Shown here: in pieces, positions 9,702 through 19,430 of the stretch
How positions within the stretch are numbered: position 1 is the first letter of the stretch
Layout of the letters: every line of letters starts with the position of its first letter
Assembly (NCBI GenBank): GCA_945910005.1
Contig: OX246747.1
Span: 5,514,274 to 5,578,273 of the forward strand
From: Isoperla grammatica
Taxonomy: Eukaryota; Arthropoda; Insecta; Plecoptera; Perlodidae
Direction of reading: 5' to 3'
DNA: 64,000 nucleotides
The notes under the pieces: model-generated
Databases searched by the model: none
Told to the model about the DNA's origin: nothing
What the model saw: only the letters and a program-made list of their open reading frames with translations
Made by a program: the position numbers and the translations under genes

Positions 9702-11124
9702 TAGACGGAGAGCCAGCAACATAAAAGCTCCCCTCATAAGGTACATATGTTTTGACTTTTGAAATAGGAGCGGAAAAACTACTCTACTAACAAAACGCGC
9801 ATCTTACTCCTCAACGTGGGGGCTTTTAGGCCCCACAGGGGGCCAAAAAAGCCGAAAAAAGGCCCAAGGTTCCCCTCATAAGGTACATGGATGGAGTAAA
9901 CGCCATTTTGTAGAGATAAGTGTCCCAAATATGAATTCGAAGAGTAAGACGGGATATTAGGGGGCGTTTACCGATCAGACGCCATTTTACCCAAAAAGGG
10001 CCATTTTTTATTTTCGCACATGCATGCGCTTAAACACTCAAAACATATCCGGAAATGTCTCGAGACGTAGAAAAACATACATTTTAAAGAAATTTTGGGT
10101 TATTGTCCTCGCCAGACGCCCTCAAAAGTGGCCCAAAAAGGCCAAGGTTCCCCTCATTAGGTACACGAATGGAGTAAACGCCATTTTGTAGAGATAAGTG
10201 TCCCAAACAGGAATTTGAAGAGTAAGACGGGATATTAGGGGGCGTTTACCGATCAGACGCCATTTTGTCCAAAAAGGGCCGCTTTTTATTTTCACACGTG
10301 CACGCGCTTTAACACCCAAAACATATCCTTAAATCCTGACATTAATAATAATAAATACTGGTATATTAAAGTTAGGGGTGGGCGGAGCTTCAAAACTATC
10401 GCATCCAGATCGAGGCTGTGGGGGGGGGGGGGGGGGGGGGGCTGGCGAGGACATCACACAATATCTTAGAAATGTATTCACCTCTAGGGGCATTTAAGGA
10501 TATGTTTTGGGTGTTAAAGCGCGTGCACGTGTGAAAATAAGAAGTGGCCCTTTTTGGACAAAATGGCGTCTGATCGGTAAACGCCCCCTAATATCCCGTC
10601 TTACTCTTCGAATTCGTATTTGGGATACTTATCTCTACAAAATGGCGTTTACTCCATTCATGTACCTTATGAGGGGAACCTTGGCCTTTTTGGGCCGCTT
10701 TTGAGGGCGTCTGGCGAGGACAATAACCCAAAATTTCTTTAAAATGTATGTTTTTCTACGTCTCGAGACATTTCCGGATATGATTCGAGTATTTAAGCGC
10801 ATGCATGTGCGAAAATAAAAAATGGCCCTTTTTAGGTAAAATGGCGTCTGATCGGTAAACGCCCCCTAATATCCCGTCTTACTCTTCGAATTCCTATTTG
10901 GGACACTTATCTCTACAAAATGGCGTTTACTCCATCCATGTACCTTATGAGGGGAACCTTGGGCCTTTTTTCGGCTTTTTTGGCCCCCTGTGGGGCCTAA
11001 AAGCCCCCACGTTGAGGAGTAAGACGCGCGTTTTGTTAGTAGAGTAGTTTTTCCGCTCCTATTCCAATAGTCAAAACATATGTACCTTATGAGGGGAGCT
11101 TTTATGTTGCTGGCTCTTGGACTA
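9702..11124. mobile_element. Modular palindromic element, copy 1
   Basis: Two long inverted arms (about 9702-10330 and 10500-11124) meet at a ~160-bp centre with a 22-G run (10420-10441). Each arm holds two ~276-bp modules (landmarks GATCAGACGCCATTTT, ATTAGGGGGCGTTTACC, GTCCTCGCCAGACGCCC) and an outer part. The ends read TAGACGGAGAGCC and GGCTCTTGGACTA, flanked by TAA on both sides. It lies within the short LTR of the ACTGT-flanked retroelement. Conserved ~65-codon open frames within the modules are repeated because the DNA is repeated and are not taken as genes. A second copy, inverted, is at 45649-47337. Confidence 0.9.
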
Positions 11125-11247
11125 TAAGTTAAGTAGTTGGCCAACCTGTAGGCTAAGGCACGGCCAGTTGGCAAGGTTGGTAAACATATTGTATATGTAG
11201 GCCTAATGCGCCAAGGAGGCAGTGAATAAAGAATAACTAAACAAACA

Positions 11248-11265
11248 TGGTGTCAGAAGTGGGAT
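11248..11265 (+). promoter_or_regulatory. Primer-binding site, complementary to tRNA-Leu 3' end
   Basis: TGGTGTCAGAAGTGGGAT directly follows the LTR. Its complement ends in CCA and agrees with the acceptor and T-stem of animal tRNA-Leu(CAA). This fixes the LTR orientation as plus. Confidence 0.8.
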
Positions 11266-11820
11266 TATCTACTGAAATTCTCTTTCGAATACTTGATAAG
11301 TAGAGATACGTGAAAATAGCATTTTGTGTATAGGTGCTACAAAGCGCTATTTTTCAGTAGAAACTAAGGTTTTTCTGTTCCTATTTTATTATATTGAACA
11401 TAGTAATTATACTTTGTTTATGATAAATGCAATTTGGTTGATATTAATTTTAATAGTATGACATGATTTAAAAATAAAAATTTGAGAAAACTTCATTCTC
11501 AAGTTTTTTAATCTTGGCAAAAAAATAGATGCTACAAAACGCTATAAAATGACAATTGAAAATGCTATTTTCACGTATCACTATTGATAAGTGTTTTGGC
11601 TGTAATGTCTTCTAAACTGTTTATTTCCCAATAGTCTGAGTAATAGTCCACCATTACCAGCCATGGTTTGCCACTTACATGAAATATGTCCAGCGCAACT
11701 CTTTCCCAGGGTCTACTTGGTGTTTCGTGCGTAATCATTGGCTCTTTTTGTTGGGCTGTGGCATCTTCATTGCATGCTTCACATGTAGCCACTTTCTCTC
11801 TAATGTCTTTATTCATGCCC
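11266..11820 (-). pseudogene. Ty3/gypsy integrase fragment, inverted within the LTR element
   Basis: From 11820 leftwards: 'MNKDIREKVATCEACNE' (CxxC half of the zinc-binding domain), 'QQKEPMITHETPSRPWERVA' and 'LDIFHVSGKPWLVMVDYYSD', the first aspartate blocks of the integrase core. A 282-bp MITE (11302-11583) interrupts it; without the insert the frame continues '...AKTLIKYSKENFSR' to the edge of the primer-binding site. The orientation is opposite to that of the LTR and primer site, so the internal region was inverted. The N-terminal half of the zinc domain and the remaining catalytic residues are missing. It cannot function. Confidence 0.85.
11302..11583. mobile_element. 282-bp MITE with 9-bp duplication
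   Basis: TTGATAAGT flanks it at 11293-11301 and 11584-11592. The ends are inverted: GATACGTGAAAATAGCATTT on the left and its reverse complement on the right. Nine-base duplications fit Mutator-like elements. The insert splits the gypsy integrase frame exactly, so it is the younger of the two. It encodes no protein. Confidence 0.85.
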
Positions 11821-12483
11821 TTAAAGAATAACTAAACAAACAACTGTCATATGGTATTTCATATTTGTTTAATACCTCCAAGATTGCCCGCAAACACTCC
11901 TTGTGGTCAGCAGTCTGCAGGATTTTGACGCCACCAACATACATACTGATCCTTGCACTCAAGCTCTTTTAACAAAACCATGAACACGCACTGGCCTTTT
12001 CGGTCCGTGGTTTCGTCACACATGACGCCCACAAACTTGCCCCGCACAGCATTTTTTAGGGAAGCTTCTTCTTGCTCGCGGACTTTAGGGACATAGGACG
12101 ACCGCATAGTGTCCGCATTAGGCAAATCTCCAGCACCTAAACAAAGAACAAGTTCCGATTAGGCCTAGAGTGGCAAACATGCATTCCAATTTCCTTTTAA
12201 TTAACCTAGGGGAAAGTGGTACATAGTTTTCTTGTGAAAGCATCAAAGCAAGTCGCAAATATTTTATTTAAAACATTTTGTGATTTTAAAAAGTACTAGG
12301 TGATTAAGGTACCTACTTGGGAAGTCAATTGTCGAAGGCCTATTTACCACATTCCCCTACAAGAAAAATCACCACTTATATGAGTAGTCACTCAAGAATG
12401 AAGTCATACTATGGTTGTCTACTATGGAAATTGAAATAAAAGAGAAAATATACTTTGTGTTCAGATGAGTTTTTATTGTGAGA

Positions 12484-13986
12484 CTAGGGTTTCTCAAAAA
12501 ATTTACCCAACATTGCTAACATGCTGGTTTGGAATTTTTCTCTCGATTCCAATTCAGCTTGACGCCTTTTCTTCTCCTCTTCCCTCTCTGCTGCTGCCAG
12601 CTCTCTTTCTTCAAGAAGAAATTTCAAGTACGGGTCTTCTTTTGCCTTTTTGGGCTCTGCAGGGGCACCATCTTCGGTCGTTTTTTTTTCTTTTTTTTTT
12701 CGGAAGCACCAGAAGCCGATTCCGGAGTTGACTTACTGCCCAAATAGTTGCTCTTATATAACGAAAATTTGGGGGTTGTGGGAGTGGCGATCGGTGGCAA
12801 GTTTGTAGGGGAACTGAGGAAAACGTAGTTTGAAAAATCAAGTGGGGGAGAGGGTGAGAATGAAGAAGAGCTAGTGGCCGGTGGAGAGGGTGAGGTATTG
12901 TTAGATAGTGATGAACGGCTAGAATCTATTAGGTATGGAGGATTGATGATGTGGCGATCCCCAAGAATGGCATCCATTGGCTCAAAATATTGCCAGCTTA
13001 TTGGGCCGATATTACCATCTTCAGTGCTAACACCGGAACGTGGCGTTTTGATTTCCTGAAATGAATACATCGTGTCAAAACTAATTTTTTTTAATTATTT
13101 TTTTTTTCCTCTTATGCAATGATGACCTTTCAGCCATTGTTTTTGAGGTTAAAGTATACCACAATTGGACATGCAAAACACATCAAACGTGTTCCTATAG
13201 GAAACAGCCCAAACATGTATAGTACGCTGGTGATATAAAGTTATCAATTCTTAACAATACTAACAATGTTTGAATAGTGTTATTAATAATAACCAACCTA
13301 ATAATAGCCTTAATGCTGTAGCCGACAAGCTATTTTTGTGGCATATAGGCCTAGACCTGGAGAGTTAGGTAATTTAAACTGATGAACTTCCCTTAACAAT
13401 TCAGTTTGGACCATGGTATATGGTAGTTATGGGATTAATGGGAGTAGAATTATCAATGTGATGCTTGGCTTACCTTATATTTCACAATCATGTTGAACCA
13501 TTTCTTTTGAATGACCTTCCACTCACTAGGATAACCCAATTTCTTTGCCACCTTCCTGAAACAAAGTAGATGAAAATAATTAGGTATCAAGGGTTATGGA
13601 ATGTCGTTGACAACAAAATCGTAACGTCTTAATGTCGCAATCTTGATAGTTACGGTATTTCATATTTATACAATTGCGATGCCAGCAATTGTGGTTGGGC
13701 CTTTAAGCCTACTCAGGTAGCTCTGTGTTACTATGGTTATTTGACAGCAACACAAATTCCAAGCTCGCAATTAGGAATAGCCCTAGGCCTTGGTCTTTTA
13801 CATGGTATTGTTGTTTTTAGCTCATGATATCTGATAATTGAGATGGCGACAAATGAAGAATAAATGTAAGTAGTAGAGTAGTATTGGCTTACATCCATCC
13901 CTGTTGCCCAGTACCTTGCTTGCCCGAAAAATCGTCCGAAAATTCCCCCCTCAAGCGGATCATTTCCAGGACCATCTCTTGAGTCC
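12484..13986 (-). CDS. Myb/SANT-like (trihelix) protein, at least three exons
   Basis: Exons: 13986-13893, 13555-13474 and 13055-12484, each with GT..AG borders and compatible phases; the second exon supplies exactly 27 codons plus one base. The first two give 'MVLEMIRLRGEFSDDF', 'GQQGWMKVAKKLGYPSEWKV' and 'IQKKWFNMIVKYK', a Myb/SANT-like DNA-binding domain. The third adds 'ISWQYFEPMDAILGDR', a serine/proline-rich middle, a lysine run and a C-terminal charged helix 'EERELAAAEREEEKRRQAEL' ending 'MLGKFFEKP' at 12484. The frame changes once, inside the poly-A run coding the lysines (about 12690), which could be a real indel or an assembly error. An upstream first exon is expected but not found. 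Such proteins are often companions of Harbinger transposons; a host gene is also possible. Confidence 0.7.
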
Positions 13987-14045
13987 CTGCAAAAGAAAAC
14001 ACCAGTTTAAATAGACCCGTCTGGGCCCGGGGAAGAATAGGCCCA

Positions 14046-14312
14046 GAGTGACTCTGCTAGTCGTAAGAGGCGACAAAAGGAGACCCTGTCCCTTCCCCCC
14101 CACTGTCCCATTGAATATTTATCCTCCCACTTGGCCCTGCCCTCCCTTGCTGGACTCCCATATGACGACCCACGCGACGTACAATGGATCTGACTCGGAT
14201 GTGGCTTTATTCTTCATCATCATCATTCTCATCTTCATTATCATCCGCCCATCGTCTCGATTAGCCATCGTTGCATAAATATGAGACGTTAAGCCCCATT
14301 AATCAATCAATC
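14046..14312 (+). mobile_element. SINE variant with a different head
   Basis: The 3' two-thirds (CCACTTGGCCCTGCCCTCC, ACGTACAATGGATCTGACTC, TCGATTAGCCATCGTTGCAT, GAGACGTTAAGCCCC and ATCAATCAATC end) match the other SINE copies. The 5' part is instead GTGACTCTGCTAGTCGTAAG followed by AGGCGACAAAAGGAG, so this copy has another head on the same tail. It lies next to the Myb/SANT gene. Confidence 0.8.
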
Positions 14313-14324
14313 ATTCTACAATAT

Positions 14325-14880
14325 GGTAGGGCCTATAGTGTTTTGGGGTAGCTCGTCCTCGGCCAAGCGGGTATTTGTTGCTCAGAAGAGAGTAATCCGG
14401 TACATGGTGGGCGTGTGTAGAAGAACATCTTGCAGACCCCACTTCAAGGACCTAAATATACTGCCGTTGCCGTGCTTATACATCCGACAAGTGTGCATGT
14501 TCACCAGGGAAAACCTTCACCTGTTCCAAGCGGCTAGCCACCACTACAACAGTCGAGGATCCTCCGAATTACAGCACAAATACTGCAAGCTGAGCTTGGC
14601 TTATCATGGGATTCTACAGTCAGGTCGTAGACTCTACAACAAGCTTACAGACGAGATCAAAGACTCCCCAGATATACGAACATTCAAACGCAAAATAACC
14701 ATGTTTCTGAAAACGGAGCAGTATTATGATGTAGCCGAGTTCACCGGTCAAGGAACCAAGCTATGAGCCATACAATGACTTCAAGGCCTATACGACCTTA
14801 TGATGTAATATTTAACTCATCTTGACAATGTACATACAATCTCGTATTGTGGTTATACAGCTAAGAAATAAAATGAAATG
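14325..14880 (+). pseudogene. LINE 3' end: C-terminal tail of reverse transcriptase protein
   Basis: An open frame of about 147 codons reads 'SSSAKRVFVAQKRVIRYMVG', 'CRPHFKDLNILPLPCLYI', 'QAASHHYNSRG' and 'GRRLYNKLTDEIKD', ending 14766. This is the cysteine-containing tail that follows the reverse transcriptase in CR1/Jockey-type LINEs of invertebrates. A short 3' untranslated region ends in AATAAAATGAAATG near 14880, a plausible LINE 3' tail. The reverse transcriptase core is absent, so the copy is 5'-truncated, starting directly after the SINE. Confidence 0.75.
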
Positions 14881-16383
14881 AGTAGCTAAGCTGCTCAGTC
14901 TGTCATTGCTCATTCTGTTACGTAAATAAGTTTTGAGTCGGCGTAAACATGAAAAAGTTCTCTCGCACGCAGCGCTCGATGATGGGATTGTCTGGCCTAT
15001 TACGCATAATTAGAGTTCTGGGAAAATAGCAGTAATTTTTTCATTTCATAGCAAAAATAAAATCCAAAATAACACTTTATAGCAGGGGTCGGCAACTAAA
15101 TTGTGTATAGTGCCACCTACCAGTGCTGCGTATTATTAGAGTGCGAGAAATTACACCCCTGTTCTTGGGCCAATTTGTTGGGCTCGCGTCTGTACAAGAT
15201 ATGCTTAGAACGTCCTGCAAGTGGTTATCGGGGATTTGTTAATCTAGGTTTTTACCTGATATTGTTCAAATGTACGTAGATCCCATCATAACACACATGT
15301 GGATCGCAACTTGACTTAATCCTCGATAGTTCGTTTTGAATCTTTTGATACATATTTTGCCTAAAACATGTGTGGGCGTGTCCAGCAGCAGACTTCAGTG
15401 GCGAGCAGCAAATCATAATTTTCGCGTTAACGTTATCCAAGAATTCTCTGAACTCTCAGTAATCGGTATTGTAGAGACGAGCGCTTTTATAAAATTGATT
15501 AATTTGACCAACACGTCCACACATGTGTCTACTTGTATGTCTAATCACGGTAATGGTTGATGTTAAAAATATTAACTTGAATTTTTCTAGCAGTGGTGGA
15601 AACTAGGAATAATAATTGCGATTTCCTTATAAATAAATAAATTAGTGGAGGGCCACAAAAATTAGCCCCACATGGCCCACGTACATGGCCCGTGGGCCGC
15701 CTGTTGCCGACCCCTGCTTTATAGCGTCTATATAGCAAAAAAGGGAAAAATACACCAAAAACAGGAAAATCACTACAAAAATCATTTTCATTGAAATGGA
15801 GTATAGCCGAGTGCATACATGTATTAATTTAATATATATACAGTACAATGATCTCAATTAATGGCTTAATGGCAAGGTTGAATGAGAGCATAGCACACGT
15901 TTCAATGGTGCTCTGTTTCATGCGAGTACGACGGTCTGTGAGGATGAGGTTATATGAACTGAAAAGCGCTCTGCATCCTCACTATTCACAGGAGCTCAAA
16001 TTGTTTGTAGGGAAGCATCAGCAAACTTTTGTTTTTTCTCTCATCTCTCAAGAGCTGCTGAAGGATGCTCACATTGCCGTCTTTGACTCCATTTATTAAT
16101 TGACAAGAAAATACAGATAGCCTTCAATGAAACTATCTTCAGAGATGTTGTGGAAAGCAGGCATCTTGTTTTTTAACTTTTTAATTATATCCACGTTTGG
16201 GGTTGGTTGCTGCCCAGCAATGGCTGTTACACCCCTGATTAGCGGGAACAATCTAGGTGAACCTGCATGGCCGGGCTTAGCATCCAGTCGGGGTGGGCGT
16301 GGGTAGATTTGTTGCAGTGTGAAGATTGAGTAGGATGGGCTCTCAATTACGTGGCGTAATTGAGTTTGTTGTCGGGAAACCAA
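14879..16383 (-). pseudogene. hAT transposase fragment with dimerisation domain
   Basis: The frame 16383-16096 includes 'RLFPLIRGVTAIAGQQPTPN' and 'IIKKLKNKMPAFHNISEDS'. Further left, after frameshifts, it gives 'APVNSEDAERF' and 'SSYNLILTDRRTRMKQSTIE' (about 15990-15900), the C-terminal dimerisation block of hAT transposases, including the catalytic glutamate in 'AERF'. The non-coding 3' part, 14879-15850, is interrupted by a 634-bp hAT-type element. A shorter copy lies at 60562-61060. Both copies start at the same GAGTAGCTAAGCT, which may mark a true element end. DDE blocks I and II are not seen. Confidence 0.7.
15083..15716. mobile_element. Non-autonomous hAT element, 634 bp
   Basis: Terminal repeats are CAGGGGTCGGCAAC and GTTGCCGACCCCTG. 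The 8-bp duplication CTTTATAG flanks it exactly (15075-15082, 15717-15724). There is no transposase. It sits in the hAT fragment at 14879-16383, and the corresponding place in the copy at 60562-61060 is not occupied. Confidence 0.95.
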
Positions 16384-16985
16384 TTTCGAAAGAAATCCGA
16401 CTTAGTATATGAATGATAATAGTAATATATTCTGCAGCTGTCAGATCTACATAGTAGGTACCAAAACTAATAATGAACATAGTAAGTGCCACAACATGAA
16501 AACAAAGATAACAATATTATAGTCTCCTACTTTTCTTACAAACTACATACGTAATGCTAGGTTGTTTCTTTATATTAATGCAAACAAAGTTAATATAATA
16601 TCTCTCGCTATTTTAACTGCAATTGAAAGGCGACCGTGACGTGACGTATCGTATTATTTTTGTTTTGTTTCACGTAGTGACGCGGTAGTTCTTTACAGTA
16701 CCAGGGGGCTAATTGGTCGTCCCAAAGAAGTGCTGGTATTCTGATGTTAGCACTGTAACAATCAGAATGATTTGCTTTCAGTGTAGGCCAATGTGCCATA
16801 CACACCAAACTTGACCGTATTGACACTGTGACAGGTCTTACCTTCTTTAATTGACCGGTGAGGTAATCGGCGGCTGCATCAACGTGGAAAATCTCATTAA
16901 TTAATCCGATAATAATATCGTTCACTTTGTAGGCCTAAATATAGAATTCAAACGGTTTGAAATAACTTATAATTTACACAGATGT
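16384..16985. other. No recognisable gene (16384-16985)
   Basis: One ~105-codon open frame on the minus strand (16925-16608) has no motif I recognise. The composition is AT-rich. Nothing else was seen. Confidence 0.4.
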
Positions 16986-17059
16986 ATATTGGGGAAAGAA
17001 GAAAGGAGACCAACAGCTTACCTGAAAGGTTGTGGGTGGCTGCTTGAGGTGAAGATTAA

Positions 17060-17160
17060 CACAGATATTTACACATTATTGTCGAACGTTTCGGCCTACG
17101 TGGCCTTGGTCACCGACCGTTGAAGAAGACTAAAGCTATTTCAATTTAAAAATACTATTT
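17060..17160 (-). other. Penelope terminal repeat with hammerhead-like motif
   Basis: On the minus strand, GGCCACGTAGGCC forms a short stem directly followed by GAAACG, with TCGGTGACCAA before it. Penelope-like elements carry hammerhead ribozymes with a stem followed by GAAA in their terminal repeats. The usual CUGANGA core is not intact here (GTGACCAA in its place), so activity is doubtful. It lies just downstream of the Penelope protein end. Confidence 0.45.
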
Positions 17161-17372
17161 ACACGATATTTACAAGGCGCTGTTGGTTGTGGTGGCGGTG
17201 TGGGAGGAGGGAGGGGCCTAGGGGTAGGTGGCCTAGGCCTACCTTAGGTTGAGGTTGGGCTTTTGGCGCGAGTTGGTAACTATTTGATGCGCCAGTTCCC
17301 ATTGCCTCAGGTGCTCCTCGTTGCAGGAAGGGGGTAATGATCTTACTACCCTGGTAGTGTAGCAATCATTAA

Positions 17373-18289
17373 CCCATCCAGACATCATTATTTTTCAAGG
17401 CAATACCCCTGTATGCACCATTTAATTTGCAGGTAACCAAATAATTTACACAGTTCAAGGTATAAACCACTGTAACTTTTTATTTTTTCGAGATACACCT
17501 ATGAAAATTTCACCAATTTTTGCCAGATTTATGCAAGGAAAAGATTGAGATGATTTACTAATTTTTTTTGTTATTTTAATTGTGTGTACAGTCAGTTAAA
17601 AATAGTATACATTAGACAAGAAGACAACTTTTCTAGAATCATATCATTCCAATCAAAATTTTAGGACCATTTAAAAATAAATGAATATGAAATATATTTA
17701 GAAACATCTCTAGATTGAAATAAACACACCCACTTTAATCTATTTTCCATATTGATGCACCCAGAGAGTTGAAACTAGTTGGATGTCCTGAACTTGCGCG
17801 CGTATGCGCATTGGTAGGCCTACCTAAGCCTAGGCCTTCTACCAAATCTTCATCTGAATGACTTTTACGCGATAAATCCTCTTCAAAATCACTTTCAGCC
17901 GATACCTCATCCTCAGATATAAAATCTCCCTCCAAATCATCATCATCATCACCATCCAAATCATTTAAACCCGAAGAAATACCAGCCGTTGACAAGCGCG
18001 CATCTTTACTAGCAGCCATCTTTCCGCGTCGTCAAGTTTCTTTGCAACGCAAAACATTTTCGATCACAATATCGATTATTTAAGATCGTACAAGGCCTGC
18101 CATCTATTGACAAGCGTGTAAACTAATACACTATAGTTATCGACACTACAGGAAACTTCTTTACCACCAACAGTGTGACCCATCCTGCGCAAAAAAATCC
18201 CCAAATCCCACCACGGGCAGAACTCGTGAAAGTGCTTGAAGGCCCGGGAAGGCGACCACGGGCAAAACTCGTTTAAATGTCTGGATGGG
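17373..18289. mobile_element. Internally deleted piggyBac element, TTAA duplication
   Basis: TTAA at 17369-17372 and 18290-18293 flanks the terminal repeats CCCATCCAGACAT and ATGTCTGGATGGG. Inside the right end, a sequence like ACGAGTTTTGCCCGTGG occurs twice, possibly subterminal binding sites. It keeps only the start of a piggyBac transposase gene and sits in the Penelope reading frame. Confidence 0.93.
17735..18019 (-). pseudogene. piggyBac transposase, acidic N-terminus only
   Basis: Ninety-four codons start 'MAASKDARLSTAG' and pass through 'LDGDDDDDLEGDFISEDE' and 'SDFEEDLSRKSHSDEDL'. An acidic, serine-rich head before the catalytic domain is typical of piggyBac transposases. The catalytic DDD region and the C-terminal cysteine-rich domain are missing. 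The gene is enclosed by the TTAA-flanked ends, so mobility would require a transposase in trans. The piggyBac gene at 45199-47870 lacks its own N-terminus, so the two cannot be matched directly. Confidence 0.7.
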
Positions 18290-19430
18290 TTAAACCCCTT
18301 GTTGTGGGTGCCTGCATGTTGGGCCACGGGTTTAAGGTCAAGTTTCTGTACAGTGTCTTGCCTATGCCCATTCATTCGAGTACTTAGTGAGTTGGTCGTT
18401 AGGCCTATGTACTCGGCCGGGCATAGTTGGCACTGTAGTTGGTAGATCAGGTTGGTTGTGGTGCAGTTGTAGTGTTGCCTGATGGGGTATGTTTTTCCGG
18501 TGGCTCGAGCAGTGAAAGAAGTAGTGGAAGGGTGGATGGCGCAGGTCTTACAGCGTGATCTGTGGCATGGGTGTGATCCCCGGGGTAGGGGCAGCTTCTC
18601 CTTCTTCCTGTCTGGGGTGTGCCTAACGATGCGGTCGCTGATGTTAGGTGGGCGCCGGAAGTACACCCGCGGTAGGTTTTTCGCCAGGTCGTTGGTGAGA
18701 GCTGAGGATTTGAGGATGTGGGCTCCTCGCTTCATAATGCCATTTAGTACGTGTAAGCCTGGGTGCCACTGGGTGACTAGTGGGATAATGCTGTTGTTGG
18801 GTGGAGTGCGTGGTTTGTTTGGCCGATGGATTTGGTTTAGGACTTTCTGGCGGGGGTATCCCCGAGCCACAAAGGCATTCGCAATGCGGTGGCAATACTT
18901 TGCTAAGTCCTCTTCGTTGGAACAAATCCTGCGTCCTCGTATGGCGAGTGCGTGTGGTAAGGCTTGTTTCGTATAGTTGGGGTGGCAGCTGTCATAATGC
19001 AGATATTGCTGACTGTTGGTTGGTTTGAAATGGACGCTGGTTTCCAGGTGTCCATCCCGGATCCAGACATCGACGTCTAAAAAGTTGACGTGGTGTTTGG
19101 AGATTTCCCACGTGAAGCGTAGCGAGGTAAAGGTGTTTAGTTCCTCTAAGAAGGTCGCGAAAGATTCTTCACCATGGGTCCAAATAGCGTAGATGTCGTC
19201 GATGAACCGGAACCAACAGAGCGGTTGTAAACCCTGTGTCTTCAGGAAGTCCGATACACAGGTCTGTATGAGTCCTCGTATATTCCTTCTCGTAGGTTAC
19301 CGCAACCCCACAGCGTCCTGTTCTCGTCAGGGTTCGACAGAGACTGGCCCGGGTTGTTCTTGTCATTCTACGTACGCACAGATGTTGTATCGGTTATATC
19401 GTTTTGCACTTTGTTCATATGCATGTTGAA

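Larger units (their letters stand above)
9680..11842 (+). mobile_element. LTR retrotransposon remnant (Ty3/gypsy-like), 5-bp duplication ACTGT
   Basis: ACTGT flanks the insert at 9675-9679 and 11843-11847. The left LTR begins TGTTACAAGG at 9680 and ends TAACTAAACAAACA at 11247, so it has the TG...CA form; without the nested palindrome it would be about 142 bp. A primer-binding site follows at 11248. The internal part is only an inverted integrase piece, and the right LTR is reduced to its last ~20 bases (11823-11842, AAAGAATAACTAAACAAACA). The element sits in the hAT gene at 8557-12136. The rearranged interior may come from auto-integration or later recombination. Confidence 0.85.
8557..12136 (-). 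pseudogene. hAT transposase gene split by an LTR element
   Basis: The 5' part (12136-11843, behind acceptor TTTAG) encodes 'MRSSYVPKVREQEEASLK' and 'VMCDETTDRKGQ', the first catalytic aspartate block of hAT nucleases. The 3' part (9679-8557) encodes 'MASDSASYMGKCF', 'CWAHKLNLVGNIW', 'PVMTRWNSWHNSVE', 'VLEGSSYPYAHKL' and the dimerisation block 'VSNVDSERGFSAYSNILTDK'. Removing 9680-11842 with one ACTGT copy joins '...IPYDS' to 'VIFMASDSASY' in frame. One further frameshift lies near 9250. The glutamate of 'SERGFS' is present. It belongs to the CGGBP1-like/single-exon hAT group by pattern. The 3' portion recurs in repeat D. Confidence 0.8.
17239..19430 (-). pseudogene. Penelope-like element: reverse transcriptase and GIY-YIG nuclease, C-terminal part
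   Basis: The catalytic block 'RFIDDIYAIWTHGEESF' lies at about 19215-19165 (IDD in place of the common YADD). It is followed by 'HVNFLDVDVWIRDGHLETS', 'YDSCHPNYTKQALPHALAIR' and 'RRICSNEEDLAKY'. From 18870: 'MARGYPRQKVLNQI', the cysteine cluster 'HRSRCKTCAIH', and the GIY-YIG core 'NLIYQLQCQLCPAEYIGLTT' with 'LSTRMNGHRQD'. A 917-bp piggyBac-type element (17373-18289) interrupts the end; without it and one TTAA the frame continues 'HNKGFNDCYTTRVVRSL' and ends at 17239. The N-terminal reverse transcriptase blocks are degraded or absent beyond 19430. Confidence 0.88.

Noticed and set aside
10122..10704. Repeated ~65-codon open frames ('RLIGKRPLISRLTL') in both palindromic elements as a conserved small protein
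   Set aside because: They occur on both strands only because the DNA modules are inverted and nearly identical. Openness is explained by sequence identity, and no start context or coding bias can be shown.
18482..18976. Plus-strand 164-codon open frame
   Set aside because: It lies opposite the Penelope GIY-YIG region and has no domain; a shadow of the minus-strand gene.
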